In this document: one piece after another, positions 19,242 through 29,542 of the stretch
Layout of the letters: each line of letters begins with the position of its first letter
How positions within the stretch are numbered: position 1 is the stretch's first letter
Assembly (NCBI GenBank): GCA_020809425.1
Contig: JAGGDC010000004.1
Location: 62,001-126,000, forward strand
Reading direction: 5' to 3'
Length of the DNA: 64,000 bases
Origin: Candidatus Synoicihabitans palmerolidicus
GTDB taxonomy: Bacteria; Verrucomicrobiota; Verrucomicrobiia; Opitutales; Opitutaceae
Notes under the pieces: generated by a model
What the model was told of the DNA's origin: nothing
Databases searched by the model: none
The model's input: only the letters and a program-made list of their open reading frames with translations
Translations under genes and position numbers: made by a program

Positions 19242-20833
19242 GCCTTTTTCGTTGAGTTTACGGCCGCTCTTCTGACTCTAATCTACAGTGTGGCTCGCTT
19301 ACGGGGAGTCCGATCCAACGCCTCACTCCCTGCTTCCAGCGACCCCGTCAAGCTTCCGTGGCCCAGACTCCGGAACACCCTCACTATTCTCGGACTTCTT
19401 GCCAGGGCCCTTAACGCCTACATCTACTTAAGTGCAATCAAAAGCGGTGCTGGACGCCCGATGCAGGAACTCATTGAACTCGCCCCGACATGGACCTCTT
19501 GGTTCTCCGCGCCACCTGTCCAACTAGTTTATCCCGTCGCATGGCCAGCGGGTTCGACCGAACACAGTGAACACGTGCTCTTCGGGGGGGGGTTATGCCC
19601 TGGATTCTCGCCACGATCACGCTGCTCAGCTAGGCTACCACAATCCTCCCTTAACTCAGCCGCGTTGTTCGCTAGTGTGGGTTTAGCCACCACCCTGTTT
19701 TTCGTAAAATGGCCCTCCGGGTTTTCCACTTGGTTATGGCTGGCGGATCATTTGAATCCTTGCGTGCCTTCCGTGCAGCGGGACGTATCACCATGCTCGT
19801 TCACGTCACGCTAGTCATCGCCGCCGGGCTCTCCTTGGCGGCCTGGTGGAACCAAGGCAAACGCGCCGTAGTCTCAATTACCGTCGTGTTTCTGCTCATA
19901 GAAGCACTCTCCGCCGGACAACTCCGCTACGCCATCCAGACCGCCGTGGCCCGTCAGAATGCCTTGATTGACGCCTGGACGTCCGCTGGAAATCGCCCTG
20001 TTTTGGCGTTTGCGCCTGGATTCACCAACCAAGCCCAACCCGAACAAAATCTCGATGCGTGGGCCGCCGCCTTGGCCACCCGCCGCGCCACGCTCAATGG
20101 CTTCACTGGAGGTGCCCCGTCCTCACACTTACCGTTCCTTTGGAGCCCGACTTCTCAAAATGCCGAGGGCTTGATGTATTATCTGAAACTTCCAGCGGCA
20201 CAGGTCTCCATCGTTACGTCTCTGCCTGATTCAGTCGCACGTTCGCTCGGCTATGAGTTCTTCCCTCAACGCAGTCTCCAGCCCTTAGTAGGATTTCAAC
20301 TGCAACCGTTTGAGTGGGAGCTATTTTCTTCGCTCGAACAATTCACCTATGACGACGTGGAATTCTATCAGTTCACACCAATCGCTGTGGTCCGTTTTCG
20401 TATCCCTCCGGGAGTTCGCGGTATTGAATTCCTTATCGGGATGCGCCCAGGCTCCTACGATAACGGCGGTGAGTCAGATGATTTTGCCTTATCTTGGAAA
20501 ATCGTGGACGCCACTGGAGGGACGCTCGTCCAGGATCAACGGATCATTGACCCTGGGCGCCACCCGGAGCAGAGGCAATTCATGACGCAAACGCTTCCCT
20601 GCCACGAACCACAGCGCCCCCAACGCGAACTCATTCTGGTTTTCGGTCCCGGACCCAGTGGGAGCAACGCTTGGGACTGGCCTCTCATCGGCAGAATGCG
20701 AATCACGCGGGAACCTGGTCGGCATTCCTCCACGTCCTGTTCGGCTAAAAATCCTGCAGACGGCCTTCCCCAGGGCCCGATTCGGGAAATAGTTTCATCA
20801 TCACCTCTCCGGCTAAGTAGATCGAACCGGTAA
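19242..20833 (+). pseudogene. integral membrane protein remnant
   Basis: The frame opens directly at the IS630 edge, so the N-terminus is lost. Residues from about 19250 to 19590 read as hydrophobic helices with a PPVQLVYPVAWPAG loop. A G-run near 19585 shifts the frame and several stops follow (19630-19700). From 19709 a long segment resumes: two transmembrane helices, then a roughly 250-residue extracytoplasmic-looking domain ending near 20833, where it overlaps the 3' end of folC on the other strand. The architecture resembles YfhO/glycosyltransferase-type polytopic proteins, but no catalytic motif is visible and the identity is unproven. Confidence 0.6.
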
Positions 20834-22052
20834 CAACGACTGTTCCGGCCTCACGGGGTAAATTAATCCGACTTTCATCCGAAAAAAGCGTCTCCACTCG
20901 CGCATCAAATATTTCCCCTTCAAAAGACTCCGGAATAAATTTCCGTAATGTCTCCCGCGAACAGGCCCGTGCCTGCTTGGGCTCAACCAGATATATTTCG
21001 CTGGCGTAACGGGCCACTACTTCGATCAACGATCCCGCTCTGGCCGCTCCCAGAGCCCCCACGACAATAGCTGGACGATGTCCCAGTTTGGTGACCAATA
21101 CCTCCAAATTGTCCGCCAAGCTTTCGGCCCCCTCCGGATTATGCGAAGCGTCCATGATGAGCATCTGATCCTGCATCTGAATCTGCTGCCATCTCGCCGG
21201 CCAATGCGCACCGGACAACCCTTCCCCTATCACCGCCGGAGATACCGCCAGTTCTTTGGGTAATGCTTGGGCCACCAACGTCGCCGTCCCCGCATTCCAA
21301 CGCTGGCACTCCCCGACCAAGGCCGTTTGAGGATAGTTCTCGAAACTCTCTCCGAAAATTTCACGCCCCGAATAAACACGGCACCCCTGCTCCGCTGCTC
21401 TCGCCCGTACCACCTCTTCGGCCTCCATCGGCATCCGTCCCATCACCACCGGCACGCCCGGTTTGATGATCCCCGCCTTCGCCCGCGCGATTTCCGCGTG
21501 AGTGTGTCCCAAGATCTCACAGTGGTCGAACCCGATCGATGTAATCGCAGTGACCACCGGATCCACAATATTGGTCGCATCGAGTTCCCCGCCAAGTCCC
21601 ACCTCAACCACCGCCACATCACAGTTCTTCCGCTCAAATTGCAGAAATGCCATTGCTGTCATGAACTCGAAAAAACTCGGGTGATCATCTGGATCAACCT
21701 CTCCGAGTTCCGTCGCCACCGGTACCAGCAAACGAGTATAGTCCTCGATCTCACGTTCACTTAGCATGACCCGGTCGACTTGCACCCGCTCCCCTAAGCG
21801 CACCAAATGAGGAGACGTATAGAGCCCCACTCGTCGACCCGACGCCCGCAATATCCCATCAAGCATCGCTGCCGTCGATCCCTTGCCATTGGTGCCCGCC
21901 AAGTGAATTACCGGCACCTTTAGTTCCGGGTTTACCAAAGCCGCAGCCAACGCTCGCATGCGATCGATGCCAAACTTAACCCCCTTCGCCTTGAGCCCAA
22001 AGAGGTAGTCTTGGACCGCTGAGTAATTCTCGAGCAAATACGCCAATTTCAT
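20745..22052 (-). CDS. folC: bifunctional folylpolyglutamate synthase/dihydrofolate synthase
   Basis: Mur-ligase-family enzyme that adds glutamates to folates, and dihydropteroate to dihydrofolate in bifunctional members. The start is the ATG at 22052, 7 bases after an AAGGA ribosome-binding site; an in-frame ATG at 22082 has none. 435 residues. Motifs: P-loop LAGTNGKGSTAAML, VEVGLGGELDATN, HCEILGHT and the DASHNPEG ligase motif. Lies 45 bp downstream of accD on the same strand, as in many bacteria. Intact. Confidence 0.95.
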   Translation of the reverse strand: MKLAYLLENYSAVQDYLFGLKAKGVKFGIDRMRALAAALVNPELKVPVIHLAGTNGKGSTAAMLDGILRASGRRVGLYTSPHLVRLGERVQVDRVMLSEREIEDYTRLLVPVATELGEVDPDDHPSFFEFMTAMAFLQFERKNCDVAVVEVGLGGELDATNIVDPVVTAITSIGFDHCEILGHTHAEIARAKAGIIKPGVPVVMGRMPMEAEEVVRARAAEQGCRVYSGREIFGESFENYPQTALVGECQRWNAGTATLVAQALPKELAVSPAVIGEGLSGAHWPARWQQIQMQDQMLIMDASHNPEGAESLADNLEVLVTKLGHRPAIVVGALGAARAGSLIEVVARYASEIYLVEPKQARACSRETLRKFIPESFEGEIFDARVETLFSDESRINLPREAGTVVVTGSIYLAGEVMMKLFPESGPGEGRLQDF

Positions 22053-22097
22053 GCAAAATCCTTGCGGAAACCCGCGCCGCATCTCGGTTCGCTAAAC

Positions 22098-23009
22098 TTA
22101 TTTTCCAGCCACCGGCACGGTCTCCGTCGGTGCCGCTTTCGCCGCGACGGTGGGGGCGGGCAATGACTTGCGCACATAAAGAGCCAACAAAATATCTCGG
22201 AACCGGTCCCGCATCTCCAAACGGCTGACGATCTGGTCGATCAGTCCCTTCTGCATCAGAAATTCAGCCGTCTGAAATCCTGGCGGTAAGGTCTGCTTGG
22301 TCGTTTCCTTGATCACGCGAGCGCCCGCGAATCCAATCAGCGCTCCCGGTTCCGCGATGTTCACATCCCCCAATACCGCAAAACTCGCCGTGACTCCACC
22401 CATCGTCGGATTCGTGAGGATAGAGATAAACGGAATCTTAGCTTCACTCAATCGGCCCAGCGCCGCACTGGTCTTGGCCATCTGCATGAGCGAATAGATA
22501 CCCTCCTGCATTCGAGCCCCCCCCGACGCACAAAATACTAGACAGGGAATTCGTTCCGCCAAAGCCTTTTCAACCGCGCGAGTGATTTTTTCGCCCGCCG
22601 CCGAGCCCATCGCTCCACCACAAAAGCGAAAGTCCATCACCGCGATGGAAACCGAAATCTCGTGGATCTTGCCCGTTCCACTAATAACCGACTCCGGCAA
22701 ACCGCTGTCTTCCGCATACTTCTTGATGCGTTCTGGATAGGGCTTCGAATCCACAAATTTCAACGGATCGGCCGACTTCACCGATGCATCGAGTTCCACA
22801 AAACTCCCTTCATCCAATAAACCAGCAAGTCGCTCCTTGGCCCCCATACGGAAGTGATAGCCACTCTTGGGCACCACCATCTGGTTGGCCTCGAGTTCCT
22901 TGTTGAACACGATTTCCCCCGAGATGGGACACTTGGTCCAGAGACCCTTGGGGATATCTTTCTTTTTGACTACGACAGTCGAGTATTTCGGCTTGCTGAA
23001 AAGCGACAT
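22098..23009 (-). CDS. accD: acetyl-CoA carboxylase carboxyltransferase subunit beta
   Basis: Beta half of the carboxyltransferase that moves CO2 from biotin to acetyl-CoA to make malonyl-CoA. 303 residues, family length. The crotonase-fold signatures [36 protein letters not shown] and [11 protein letters not shown] are intact. The N-terminal zinc ribbon is degenerate. C27 of the usual CxxC pair remains, but the second Cys is Ser30 and the downstream pair reads V46-P-K-S49. That leaves one of four metal ligands. The alpha subunit is not in this window; accB and accC lie at the far right end. A broken comF precedes it. Confidence 0.96.
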   Translation of the reverse strand: MSLFSKPKYSTVVVKKKDIPKGLWTKCPISGEIVFNKELEANQMVVPKSGYHFRMGAKERLAGLLDEGSFVELDASVKSADPLKFVDSKPYPERIKKYAEDSGLPESVISGTGKIHEISVSIAVMDFRFCGGAMGSAAGEKITRAVEKALAERIPCLVFCASGGARMQEGIYSLMQMAKTSAALGRLSEAKIPFISILTNPTMGGVTASFAVLGDVNIAEPGALIGFAGARVIKETTKQTLPPGFQTAEFLMQKGLIDQIVSRLEMRDRFRDILLALYVRKSLPAPTVAAKAAPTETVPVAGK

Positions 23010-23037
23010 AGAAGGCGCGGGGATGGAACGATTTTAC

Positions 23038-23311
23038 CTAACCGTGGGCAAATGTAACGACATCTAGGTTCACCGCCCCTGCCTTGCGCAGAGCGTCTGA
23101 ACATGCATTGAGCGTGGAACCTGTAGTAAAAACATCATCAACCAGAATGTAACGTTGTTGGACAATTATGCGGCGCCACCCTTGGCTGCAAAGGCATTTT
23201 TCATCCGTCTGCGTCGGGTTCGCCGATCAAAGGCAGTCTGCGATTCCCCCGCGGACACTTTTCGCAGCAAATCATGGACCGTCGATCCACCTCCAACCGC
23301 TTCGCTAAATA
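23038..23311 (-). pseudogene. ComF-like phosphoribosyltransferase, C-terminal stump
   Basis: The C-terminal PRPP-binding loop is clear ([13 protein letters not shown]), ending at a TAG at 23038. Upstream, in a different frame, a Q/R-rich segment ([16 protein letters not shown]) is the usual lead-in, so one frameshift lies near 23170. The N-terminal zinc-finger half is missing because ISx copy B starts at 23312. ComF is required for DNA uptake in transformable bacteria, and this remnant cannot supply it. It sits just upstream of accD. Confidence 0.85.
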
Positions 23312-25135
23312 GAGCGTGTCCTATTTACCCTGATTTTGGAAGGGGGGCAGGAAAGCCGATTTTTTGAGCGGATTTCCGGCTACCAATGGCGGATGTAGGC
23401 GCGCGCAGATGCAATTTAATGGCTAAATTGCAGTGTCGCAGCAGTCAGTGCCGGGATCGTTTCCATGAGGGAACCTCCGGCAGCCGGTTTATTGTTCATC
23501 GTTGGAGTAGGCTTGGTGGTTTTAGGCGGCTTGGGCCTGCGGTGGTGGGTCGGCCAGCAGTCGGGCGATGAGCCACAGGTTGTGACCGAGGATGCTCCAG
23601 AGCTACCGCCAGGTAGCGATTCGTGAAGCCTCTGGCACTCAATCGCTTGCCTTGGCGTTGCTTGATGATGGCGATGCGGGCTTCCGTCGAAGCCCGGCGA
23701 TGTTGGAGCGCCACGAACTGCGGCTCCTGCATGCGCCGTTGCAGTTGCTGCGGATGGCGGGGGCAAGTGGCGTCATAAATGTCGGCTTCGACCAAGCGTT
23801 CGCACTGCCGTTTGGTCGAGAAGCCTCGGTCGGTGCTCGCCGCTTTGATCGGGGTGCTCAGGTCGAACTGATTCTGGCGCTCGAGGCTCTGGTCGAACTG
23901 ACGCCATTCGGCCGGAGTCATTCCCTGATACAACTGCCAATCGGTGATCAACCCCGTCACGTTCTCACTGATCATGAGGGTGTTGCCAAACTCGACCTCG
24001 CCGGACGCCTTGCCCCGGACCACGGTCTGCACGTCGGGTTCGTAGACGCGGAGGATCTTCTCGGGGTTGGGCACTGGTCGCGCGCCGATGATGCGTTCGT
24101 GGGCCTGGTTGATCGCGGCCGGCAGTTGCTCGAGCCTGGCGTCGATGCGCGCAATGATGCGGGTGGCCTGGCGCTCACTGAAGCGGGTCCGGGCGTAGTC
24201 GGCGACGAGGTGGTTGCGGTGGCGGCGGGCGTGCTCGCCGATGGTGCGCAGCAGGCGTTTCATCTGGCGGAGCACGCCCTTGCGGGCCCGCTTCGCATCG
24301 CGGCGCCGTCGGCTGTGGGTCATGGCGATGCACCACCGATTCATCTGCTTGGCAAAGACTGGCGGCTCGTTCGGCATCCGACCCCGCAACCCCGCTGCAC
24401 GGCGCAGTTTCACCGCCTTGAGCAGGGGTGCGGCTCACGTCGCGAAAGAGCACCCAGTCGACCGGGAAATGGATGTTGGCCTGCAGGCAGGTCGAGTCCA
24501 CCAGGCACGTATCCATCGGCTGCGCCGCAGCCAGTCCCAGTTCGCTCGCCCGGTCCGCCTCACCGCACATCTCGATAATGACTTGGCTCATCCTGCGCAC
24601 CTGCTCGGCGGTGAAGCATTTGGACGCACGCTCCCGCACGCTTTCTTTGGGAGACCCCCTTGATGCCGTCGATCCGGCGCGCTCCGCAAAAGTCGGCCAA
24701 CAGATCGCTGGAGGCGATGCTCAGGGAAAGTTTACGCAAGCTGATTTTCCCGAGCATCATGCGCAATACCTGCACCCGCCGCGCCTTGCGCGTGAACTGC
24801 AGGTGTCGCGGCAACCCGGCCACGTCGTCGCCCCGTCAGTTTTCCCGGGCAAAGTCCACGGCCATCGCTTCCAAGTGACTGTTGGCCAGCAACTGGTCGA
24901 GCCCCGCCAGTTGATCGCGAAACGCGGCGTAATCTTTGTTGGGTCCGACCGGAGTCAGGTCTGGACGCAGCCAGGTTTTCAGGGCAACTTCCGGGGCGAC
25001 GGCTTCGATAGTATTGTTCACACCAAATTATACACGCCGTTTTTGTGCCGAAACCAGGAAATCCTCCCGGTTTCGGCCTCTTTATTTTTACGCTACCTCC
25101 TCATCTCCAACCTCTTGCGCTTGTGGGACACGCTC
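23312..25135 (-). mobile_element. ISx copy B
   Basis: A 1824-bp element with ends GAGCGTGTCC...GGACACGCTC, oriented like copies A and C. It truncates comF on the left. On the right it abuts the IS4 element within a few bases. With copy D it is the most complete version and the best template for defining the family. Confidence 0.88.
23522..25021 (-). pseudogene. ISx transposase, copy B
   Basis: The N-terminal domain starts MNNTIEAVAPEVALKTWLRP at 25021, is interrupted near 24840 by a stop (a codon in the GAGGAC/TGACGG context), and changes frame near 24655 at AAGGGGGTC. The central and C-terminal parts (DSTCLQANIHF, KGVLRQMKRLL, ISENVTGLITDW) continue in a second and third frame to a TAA at 23522. 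The shift near 24655 recurs at the same place in copies A and D. No continuous full-length product exists. Confidence 0.8.
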
Positions 25136-25139
25136 TAGT

Positions 25140-26600
25140 TAAGGGGTCTATTCGTCTATTTTAGTAGCCGTGATTTGGATACGCGCATGTGCCGCCGAGG
25201 CTTGGTCATCAGTTGGTAGACTTTGGGCCTTCGTTTGACGGCGCGTGGTTCACTGCGATGCGGGCGTTAGGGCACCGGGTCGGCGGCCAATGCGAGGAGC
25301 AGATCTTCGAGGCGTTGGTTCGCTTCGCGCGCACTGCCTGAGAGCAGGTGGGCGAACGCCCGCAGCGTGCTGATGGTGCCTTGGAAAGACAGGCGCATTG
25401 GTGCCACGTCATGCTGGCGTGCGGCTTCGAGCATGAGCAGGCGCACCAAGTTGTAGGCGATGGCCTGCAAGTGGATTTCCTTTGCGATCATCGCCGGGGT
25501 GCGCGTGCGTAGCACGTCGAGTCCGAGGGTCGTCGTGATGTCCCGGAAGTTCAGTTCCACCTGCCAGCGGCGCAGGTAGAGTTGGGCAATGGCCGCGTCG
25601 GGATACTTTTCTTCATCGAGCAGCGTGGTCACCACCGCGATGTGCTGGGTGCGGAAGCCGCGCACCTCGGTTCGAAAGCGCACCACGCGCAAAGTCAGGC
25701 TCTCAGGCAGTTCGTTCCACAAACATTTTTCCCACCGGCCCTGTCGCTGGGGTTTGGGCCAGCAGACTTTGCCGGTGCCTGTCCGACGCGATTGATGCAA
25801 GCGCATCACCACATCCACACCCTTGCGTTGCAAAAGGCTGATGAAAATCCAGTTACAGAACCCGCGATCAGCCAGGAGCACCTCTCCCCTGTGCACCCAA
25901 CCGATCAATTGGCGCGCCAGCGGGGCCTCACTCGCCTGCCATGAGGGCAGGACGAACTTCACCAAATGGCCGGTTGCCAGGGAGCACATTCCCACCATCT
26001 GGCCGGTGAGGAAACCGCATCCTTTGCGCTGGCACCCCGCGTAAGGATAGACTTTCCGGTTGGCCGTGGTGTCGAGCATGGAAAGCCCGCCGCCATCGAT
26101 CACCTTCACGTTGTGACCGAGCCAATGATCGGCCTCGCGGGTGCGTTGATGAGCCACCTCCACGAGACGGCTGAATACGGTGCGCAAGACCGTGATCGGC
26201 AACCGCGCCCGGGCTTGGCAATAGCCACCGGTGGCATCGTCGACCGACGTCGCCGCCCCGGCCTGCAGATGCCATGCTTGCACCCGGCAAACCGCATCGC
26301 GGCAGCTCGCACCACGCTGCAGCACTTGCCCAAGAAACGCGCAAAAGGTCACCCAAGACGTAAAGATCCGGTCCCGCTTACCGATGCCTGCAAATGTGCT
26401 CGGAGCCACAAAGTGCGCCACCAGCGCCGCGAGCCCATCGAACTTAACCGCCCGCTCAATCAGTCTAGCGGCCGCACCATTGGAGCGTCTCCCACACAAG
26501 CGATGCGAAAACCCTTGCAGATACAACGTGTTGATCTTCATGCAGTTGAACTACCAATAAGCCAGTATTCCGCAACCTCTTATTAGGCGTTAACTTAGAA
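25140..26600 (-). mobile_element. IS4-family element (approximate limits)
   Basis: Region carrying a complete IS4-type transposase between ISx copy B and the DUF4338-ISAs1 remnant. Inverted repeats could not be fixed by eye, so both boundaries are estimates from the flanking elements. It probably entered the ISAs1-type element, because that element's 3' half is missing exactly here. Confidence 0.6.
25267..26541 (-). CDS. IS4-family transposase, intact
   Basis: 424 residues with no internal stop, one of only two apparently intact transposases in the window. DDE motifs: the first Asp in KVIDGGGLSMLDT, the second in EVLLADRGFCNW, and a Y-(2)-R-(3)-E signature in YLRRWQVELNFRDI, typical of IS4. 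The N-terminus carries a short helical DNA-binding region. It is likely still capable of cut-and-paste transposition if its ends are intact. Confidence 0.9.
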   Translation of the reverse strand: MKINTLYLQGFSHRLCGRRSNGAAARLIERAVKFDGLAALVAHFVAPSTFAGIGKRDRIFTSWVTFCAFLGQVLQRGASCRDAVCRVQAWHLQAGAATSVDDATGGYCQARARLPITVLRTVFSRLVEVAHQRTREADHWLGHNVKVIDGGGLSMLDTTANRKVYPYAGCQRKGCGFLTGQMVGMCSLATGHLVKFVLPSWQASEAPLARQLIGWVHRGEVLLADRGFCNWIFISLLQRKGVDVVMRLHQSRRTGTGKVCWPKPQRQGRWEKCLWNELPESLTLRVVRFRTEVRGFRTQHIAVVTTLLDEEKYPDAAIAQLYLRRWQVELNFRDITTTLGLDVLRTRTPAMIAKEIHLQAIAYNLVRLLMLEAARQHDVAPMRLSFQGTISTLRAFAHLLSGSAREANQRLEDLLLALAADPVP

Positions 26601-26636
26601 GGTTTGACGGACGATCAATCTCACGCAACCGCTCGC

Positions 26637-27579
26637 CTAACTAAGCGCCATTCGGGCCAGGCGGACCTTTTTGCCGGCCTCACGGGGCAGGGCCAGGGCG
26701 AAGCGCTGGTCTTGGTCGAACAGGTTGGCCATACGAGCGATCGACGCGATGTCGCGCCGGCCGGCCAGCAGCGCGAGCGCCACGCTGCCAAGAACCGGAC
26801 CGATCTTGAAGCGAGTGTTTTTGGCGCGCAGATCGGGCACGCTGCACAGGGCCTCCAACAGAGAGGGCAACTGGCCGTTTTTGAGCGGCAGGGTGCCGGT
26901 GGGCGCGCGGCGCAGTCCCGCCCGGCAGTCCTCGGGCAAAGCGGGGTCGGGGGCGCTCAGCAGGGCCTTGGCCGAGGGGTGCAGGGGCCGCAGCAGCCAC
27001 AGGTGCTATGGGTTTGCCGTGCTCGCGGTAAAAGTCGCCTCGGTGCCGTTCGTAACCCTGGCTGGTCCCGACCGGCTCCCACGCGGAGGCCTTGTAGCAC
27101 GTGCCTTGGTAGGCCTCCGGGTCGGTGAAGGTCTTCGGCTAGCAGCGGCCGATAGCCGAAGCGTTCCTGCCAATGGCCCGGCAACGTGCGCACGGCCGCC
27201 GCGAGCACCTGGGAGGCGAAATTGGGCTCCTCGCCGCGCTTGGTGAGCAGTAGAAAGCGGCGGTTTTTCACCACCAGGGAAAGCCGTTCGACCCGGCGGG
27301 TCGCATCCCAGCCCACCCACCGGTCCCGGTCCTTGAGCGCGTAGCAGGCCGGACCCCACGCCAGCAGCGCCACACCGCCCGCCCCCCTCTTTCGACAATC
27401 TGGCGCAGGTAATCGCCCACCTGATGCCCGGATCCCAAGTAGTGCCGCTCGTGCAGCTGCGCGTCGAACCACTCCTGCTCGGCCGCAGTGGCCATGCGCA
27501 CCTCCACGTTTCGATCCCAGTGCTTCTGCTCCGGGTTTGCGTTCGTCGCTTCCCTTTCCGTTTCACCTTTAGATTTCAA
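26637..27579 (-). pseudogene. DUF4338 (DruA-like) domain joined to an ISAs1-type transposase N-terminus
   Basis: Reassembled over four frames. First comes a DUF4338 block: DAQLHERHYLGSGHQVGDYL, then LKDRDRWVGW and LVVKNRRFLLL, then RTLPGHWQERFGYRPLLAE, FTDPEAYQGTCYKASAWEPV and a HRGDFYREHGKP tail. A linker of about 20 residues leads into LLEALCSVPDLRAKNTRFKIGPVLGSVALALLAGRRDIASIARMA, which is the N-terminal domain of ISAs1 transposases (only its key LLEAL..VPD..LLAGRRDIASIA pattern is needed to recognise it). The DDE domain is missing at the IS4 edge. Frameshifts lie near 27385, 27140 and 27005. DUF4338 is the fold of DruA in Druantia defence, but here it is part of a transposon protein. Confidence 0.8.
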
Positions 27580-27739
27580 CCCGCTGCAACAGATCGAAAA
27601 TCGTCCAAATGGTCTAGCTCAAAGTTACACCGCTGATCTTCAATCACTTCACCCGTCACGGAAAAAGACCATGGGTTTCACCGCCCAGCTGACTACTTAG
27701 CAGTTCCCTTCCCATCCTCCGGAGCATACACTTTCCGGC

Positions 27740-28084
27740 ATGCCCTACCTCAAGATTCAGACCAACCTCCCCGTCACGTCCGCCGCCCAAAAATCTGTCG
27801 CCCTCGCCGCCTCCACTTTGGTCAGCGAAGAACTGGGAAAACCCGAGGAATACGTCATGATCGCCATGCAACCCAGTACCGAGATGCTCTTCGCCGGCAC
27901 CGACGACCCCGTTGCCTTTCTTGAACTCAAAGCCATCGGCATCCCCGGACGTCAGACTAAACGTCTCAGCTCGGAACTTTGCCGCCTCATCCACACTCAC
28001 CTGAGTATCGATTCGGCCCGTATTTACATCAAGTTCATCGACGTCCAACGCGGCATGTGGGGCTGGAAAGGCGACGTCTTTTAG
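27740..28084 (+). CDS. MIF/tautomerase-superfamily protein
   Basis: 114 residues starting MPYLKIQTN; Pro2 is the catalytic base of tautomerases once Met1 is removed. The family feature near the middle (KPEEYVMIAMQPSTEMLFAG), the ELKAIGIPG strand and the C-terminal IYIKFIDVQRGMWGWKG match macrophage migration inhibitory factor-like/phenylpyruvate tautomerase proteins. Physiological substrate unknown. It ends 7 bp before the 3' end of the convergent MazG-like gene. Intact. Confidence 0.88.
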   Translation: MPYLKIQTNLPVTSAAQKSVALAASTLVSEELGKPEEYVMIAMQPSTEMLFAGTDDPVAFLELKAIGIPGRQTKRLSSELCRLIHTHLSIDSARIYIKFIDVQRGMWGWKGDVF

Positions 28085-28091
28085 AGACCCC

Positions 28092-28466
28092 TCACAGCTC
28101 CGTATACTTGTCCGCCCGTCCCTTCGCCTTCTCCACCGGATACTTCACCGCATTCGCCGCCATTTTGCGTTCGATCGCCGCCGCAACATCGATTCCCGTC
28201 ATGTTGGCAAACTCCATGGCGTAGATCACCACATCCGCCAGCTCCTCCTCGATCTTAGCGAGTTTGCCCGGATCTCCCACGATGTCCTTCGACGCTTCCG
28301 GTGTCGCCCACAGGAAGTGCTCCATCAGCTCCCCGGCTTCCGCCGCCAATGCCATACTTAGGTTCTTCGGCGCATGAAATTGCTCCCAATCTCGCTCCCG
28401 CGCAAAGGCCAGCACGCGCGCCTTGATCTCCGCCATCGTTGTAACGCCATCCGAAAACGTATCCAT
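28092..28466 (-). CDS. MazG-like nucleotide pyrophosphohydrolase
   Basis: 124 residues from the ATG at 28466; an in-frame ATG at 28478 and a TTG at 28502 are alternatives. The all-alpha NTP-PPase metal site is visible: EAGELMEHFLW (ExxE) and EEELADVVIYAMEFA (ExxD). Close to the dCTPase/RS21-C6 type, which hydrolyses (deoxy)nucleoside triphosphates to monophosphates and so cleans up damaged nucleotides. It follows the broken SBF transporter on the same strand. Confidence 0.88.
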   Translation of the reverse strand: MDTFSDGVTTMAEIKARVLAFARERDWEQFHAPKNLSMALAAEAGELMEHFLWATPEASKDIVGDPGKLAKIEEELADVVIYAMEFANMTGIDVAAAIERKMAANAVKYPVEKAKGRADKYTEL

Positions 28467-28564
28467 GGCGCCGATCATGCGCAACCGGATCGACTCTCGC
28501 AACGGTCCGTATCCATCAACCGACGGTTAACCTCGGTCTCGGCACCCGAAATCAAGTCGAGCTG

Positions 28565-29542
28565 TCACTCGTCGCGCCACCGCCAATAACCCGCGCAGAT
28601 GCTGCCAATCACCGAGTGCATCACGGCCGATATCGCGCACGGCACCGCCGCCAAGGCGATCCCCGTCGCTGGGTTCGCAAAGTGTTTGTTCGCGAGGACC
28701 ACCCCCAAACCCGAGTTCTGCATGCCTACCTCCACCGCCACCGTGCGCGCCGACTTGATCGGGAGTTTCATCACCCGCGCCAATCCATAGCCAATCGCAA
28801 ATCCGCCCAAGTGCAGTAGCGCCACCGCCATCATCAACGTGCCCGCACTCGCCTTCACTTCCTCCCCGCGCTGACTGATGATGCTCGCGCAAATCATCGC
28901 AATCGCCACCACCGACACTAGCGGCGCCACCGGCAGGACCGCCTTCACCGCTCGCGGCCAAAATCGATTTAATATCGCTCCCAACGCCACCGGAATGATC
29001 ACCACTTGCAGCGTGCTCATCAACAGCCCCAGCGCATCCACTGGCACCCGCGTTCCCACCAGCGTCGCAGTCAACAGGGGCATCATTACGACCGCCGCCA
29101 ATGTTGAACACGCCGTCATCACCACGGATCAACAGACGTCCGCCTTTGCAATCAACGTCACCACATTCGAGGCGGTTCCTCCCGGGCAACACGCCACCAA
29201 TATCAACCCGACCGCATACTCCGTGGGTAAGTCCAACGCCAAGCCGATCCCCCATCCTAGCACCGGCATGATCGTATACTGCGCCACAAATCCGATCGCT
29301 ACCGGCTTGGGCATCTTTCTGACCGCCTGGAAATCCTCCAAGGTCAGGGTGACGCCCATCCCGAGCATGATGATCGCCAGACCCCACACGATCCAAGGTC
29401 CTCTAAACCAGGTAAACCAATCAGGCTGAACCAGCGCGCCGGCGCACAATACCTGCACCCACACGGGGAACGCATTCGTCAACAGAGCAAGCAAACGAGA
29501 CAGGGGCATGGCGGCGGACGCTGAGGCACCTTTCCGCGTCAC
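28565..29542 (-). pseudogene. bile acid:sodium symporter family transporter, one in-frame stop
   Basis: Eight to ten hydrophobic helices in one frame, with the SBF-family signature VACCPGGTASNVVTLIAK before the break and the second crossing motif EVGMQNSGLGVVLA after it. A TGA at 29129-29131 (context ADVC-stop-SVVMTACS) divides the protein at the centre of the transport core; relatives have a two-residue hydrophobic pair there. It probably moved an organic anion or bile-acid-like solute with Na+. The GTG at 29542 or ATG at 29509 are possible starts. Without readthrough both halves are useless. A different SBF-type transporter at 42404 is intact. Confidence 0.8.

Noticed and set aside
26637-27579. 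A Druantia anti-phage defence system
   Set aside because: Only the DUF4338/DruA domain is present. There is no DruE-type helicase or other Druantia subunit nearby, and the domain is fused to a transposase start, so a transposon origin explains it better.
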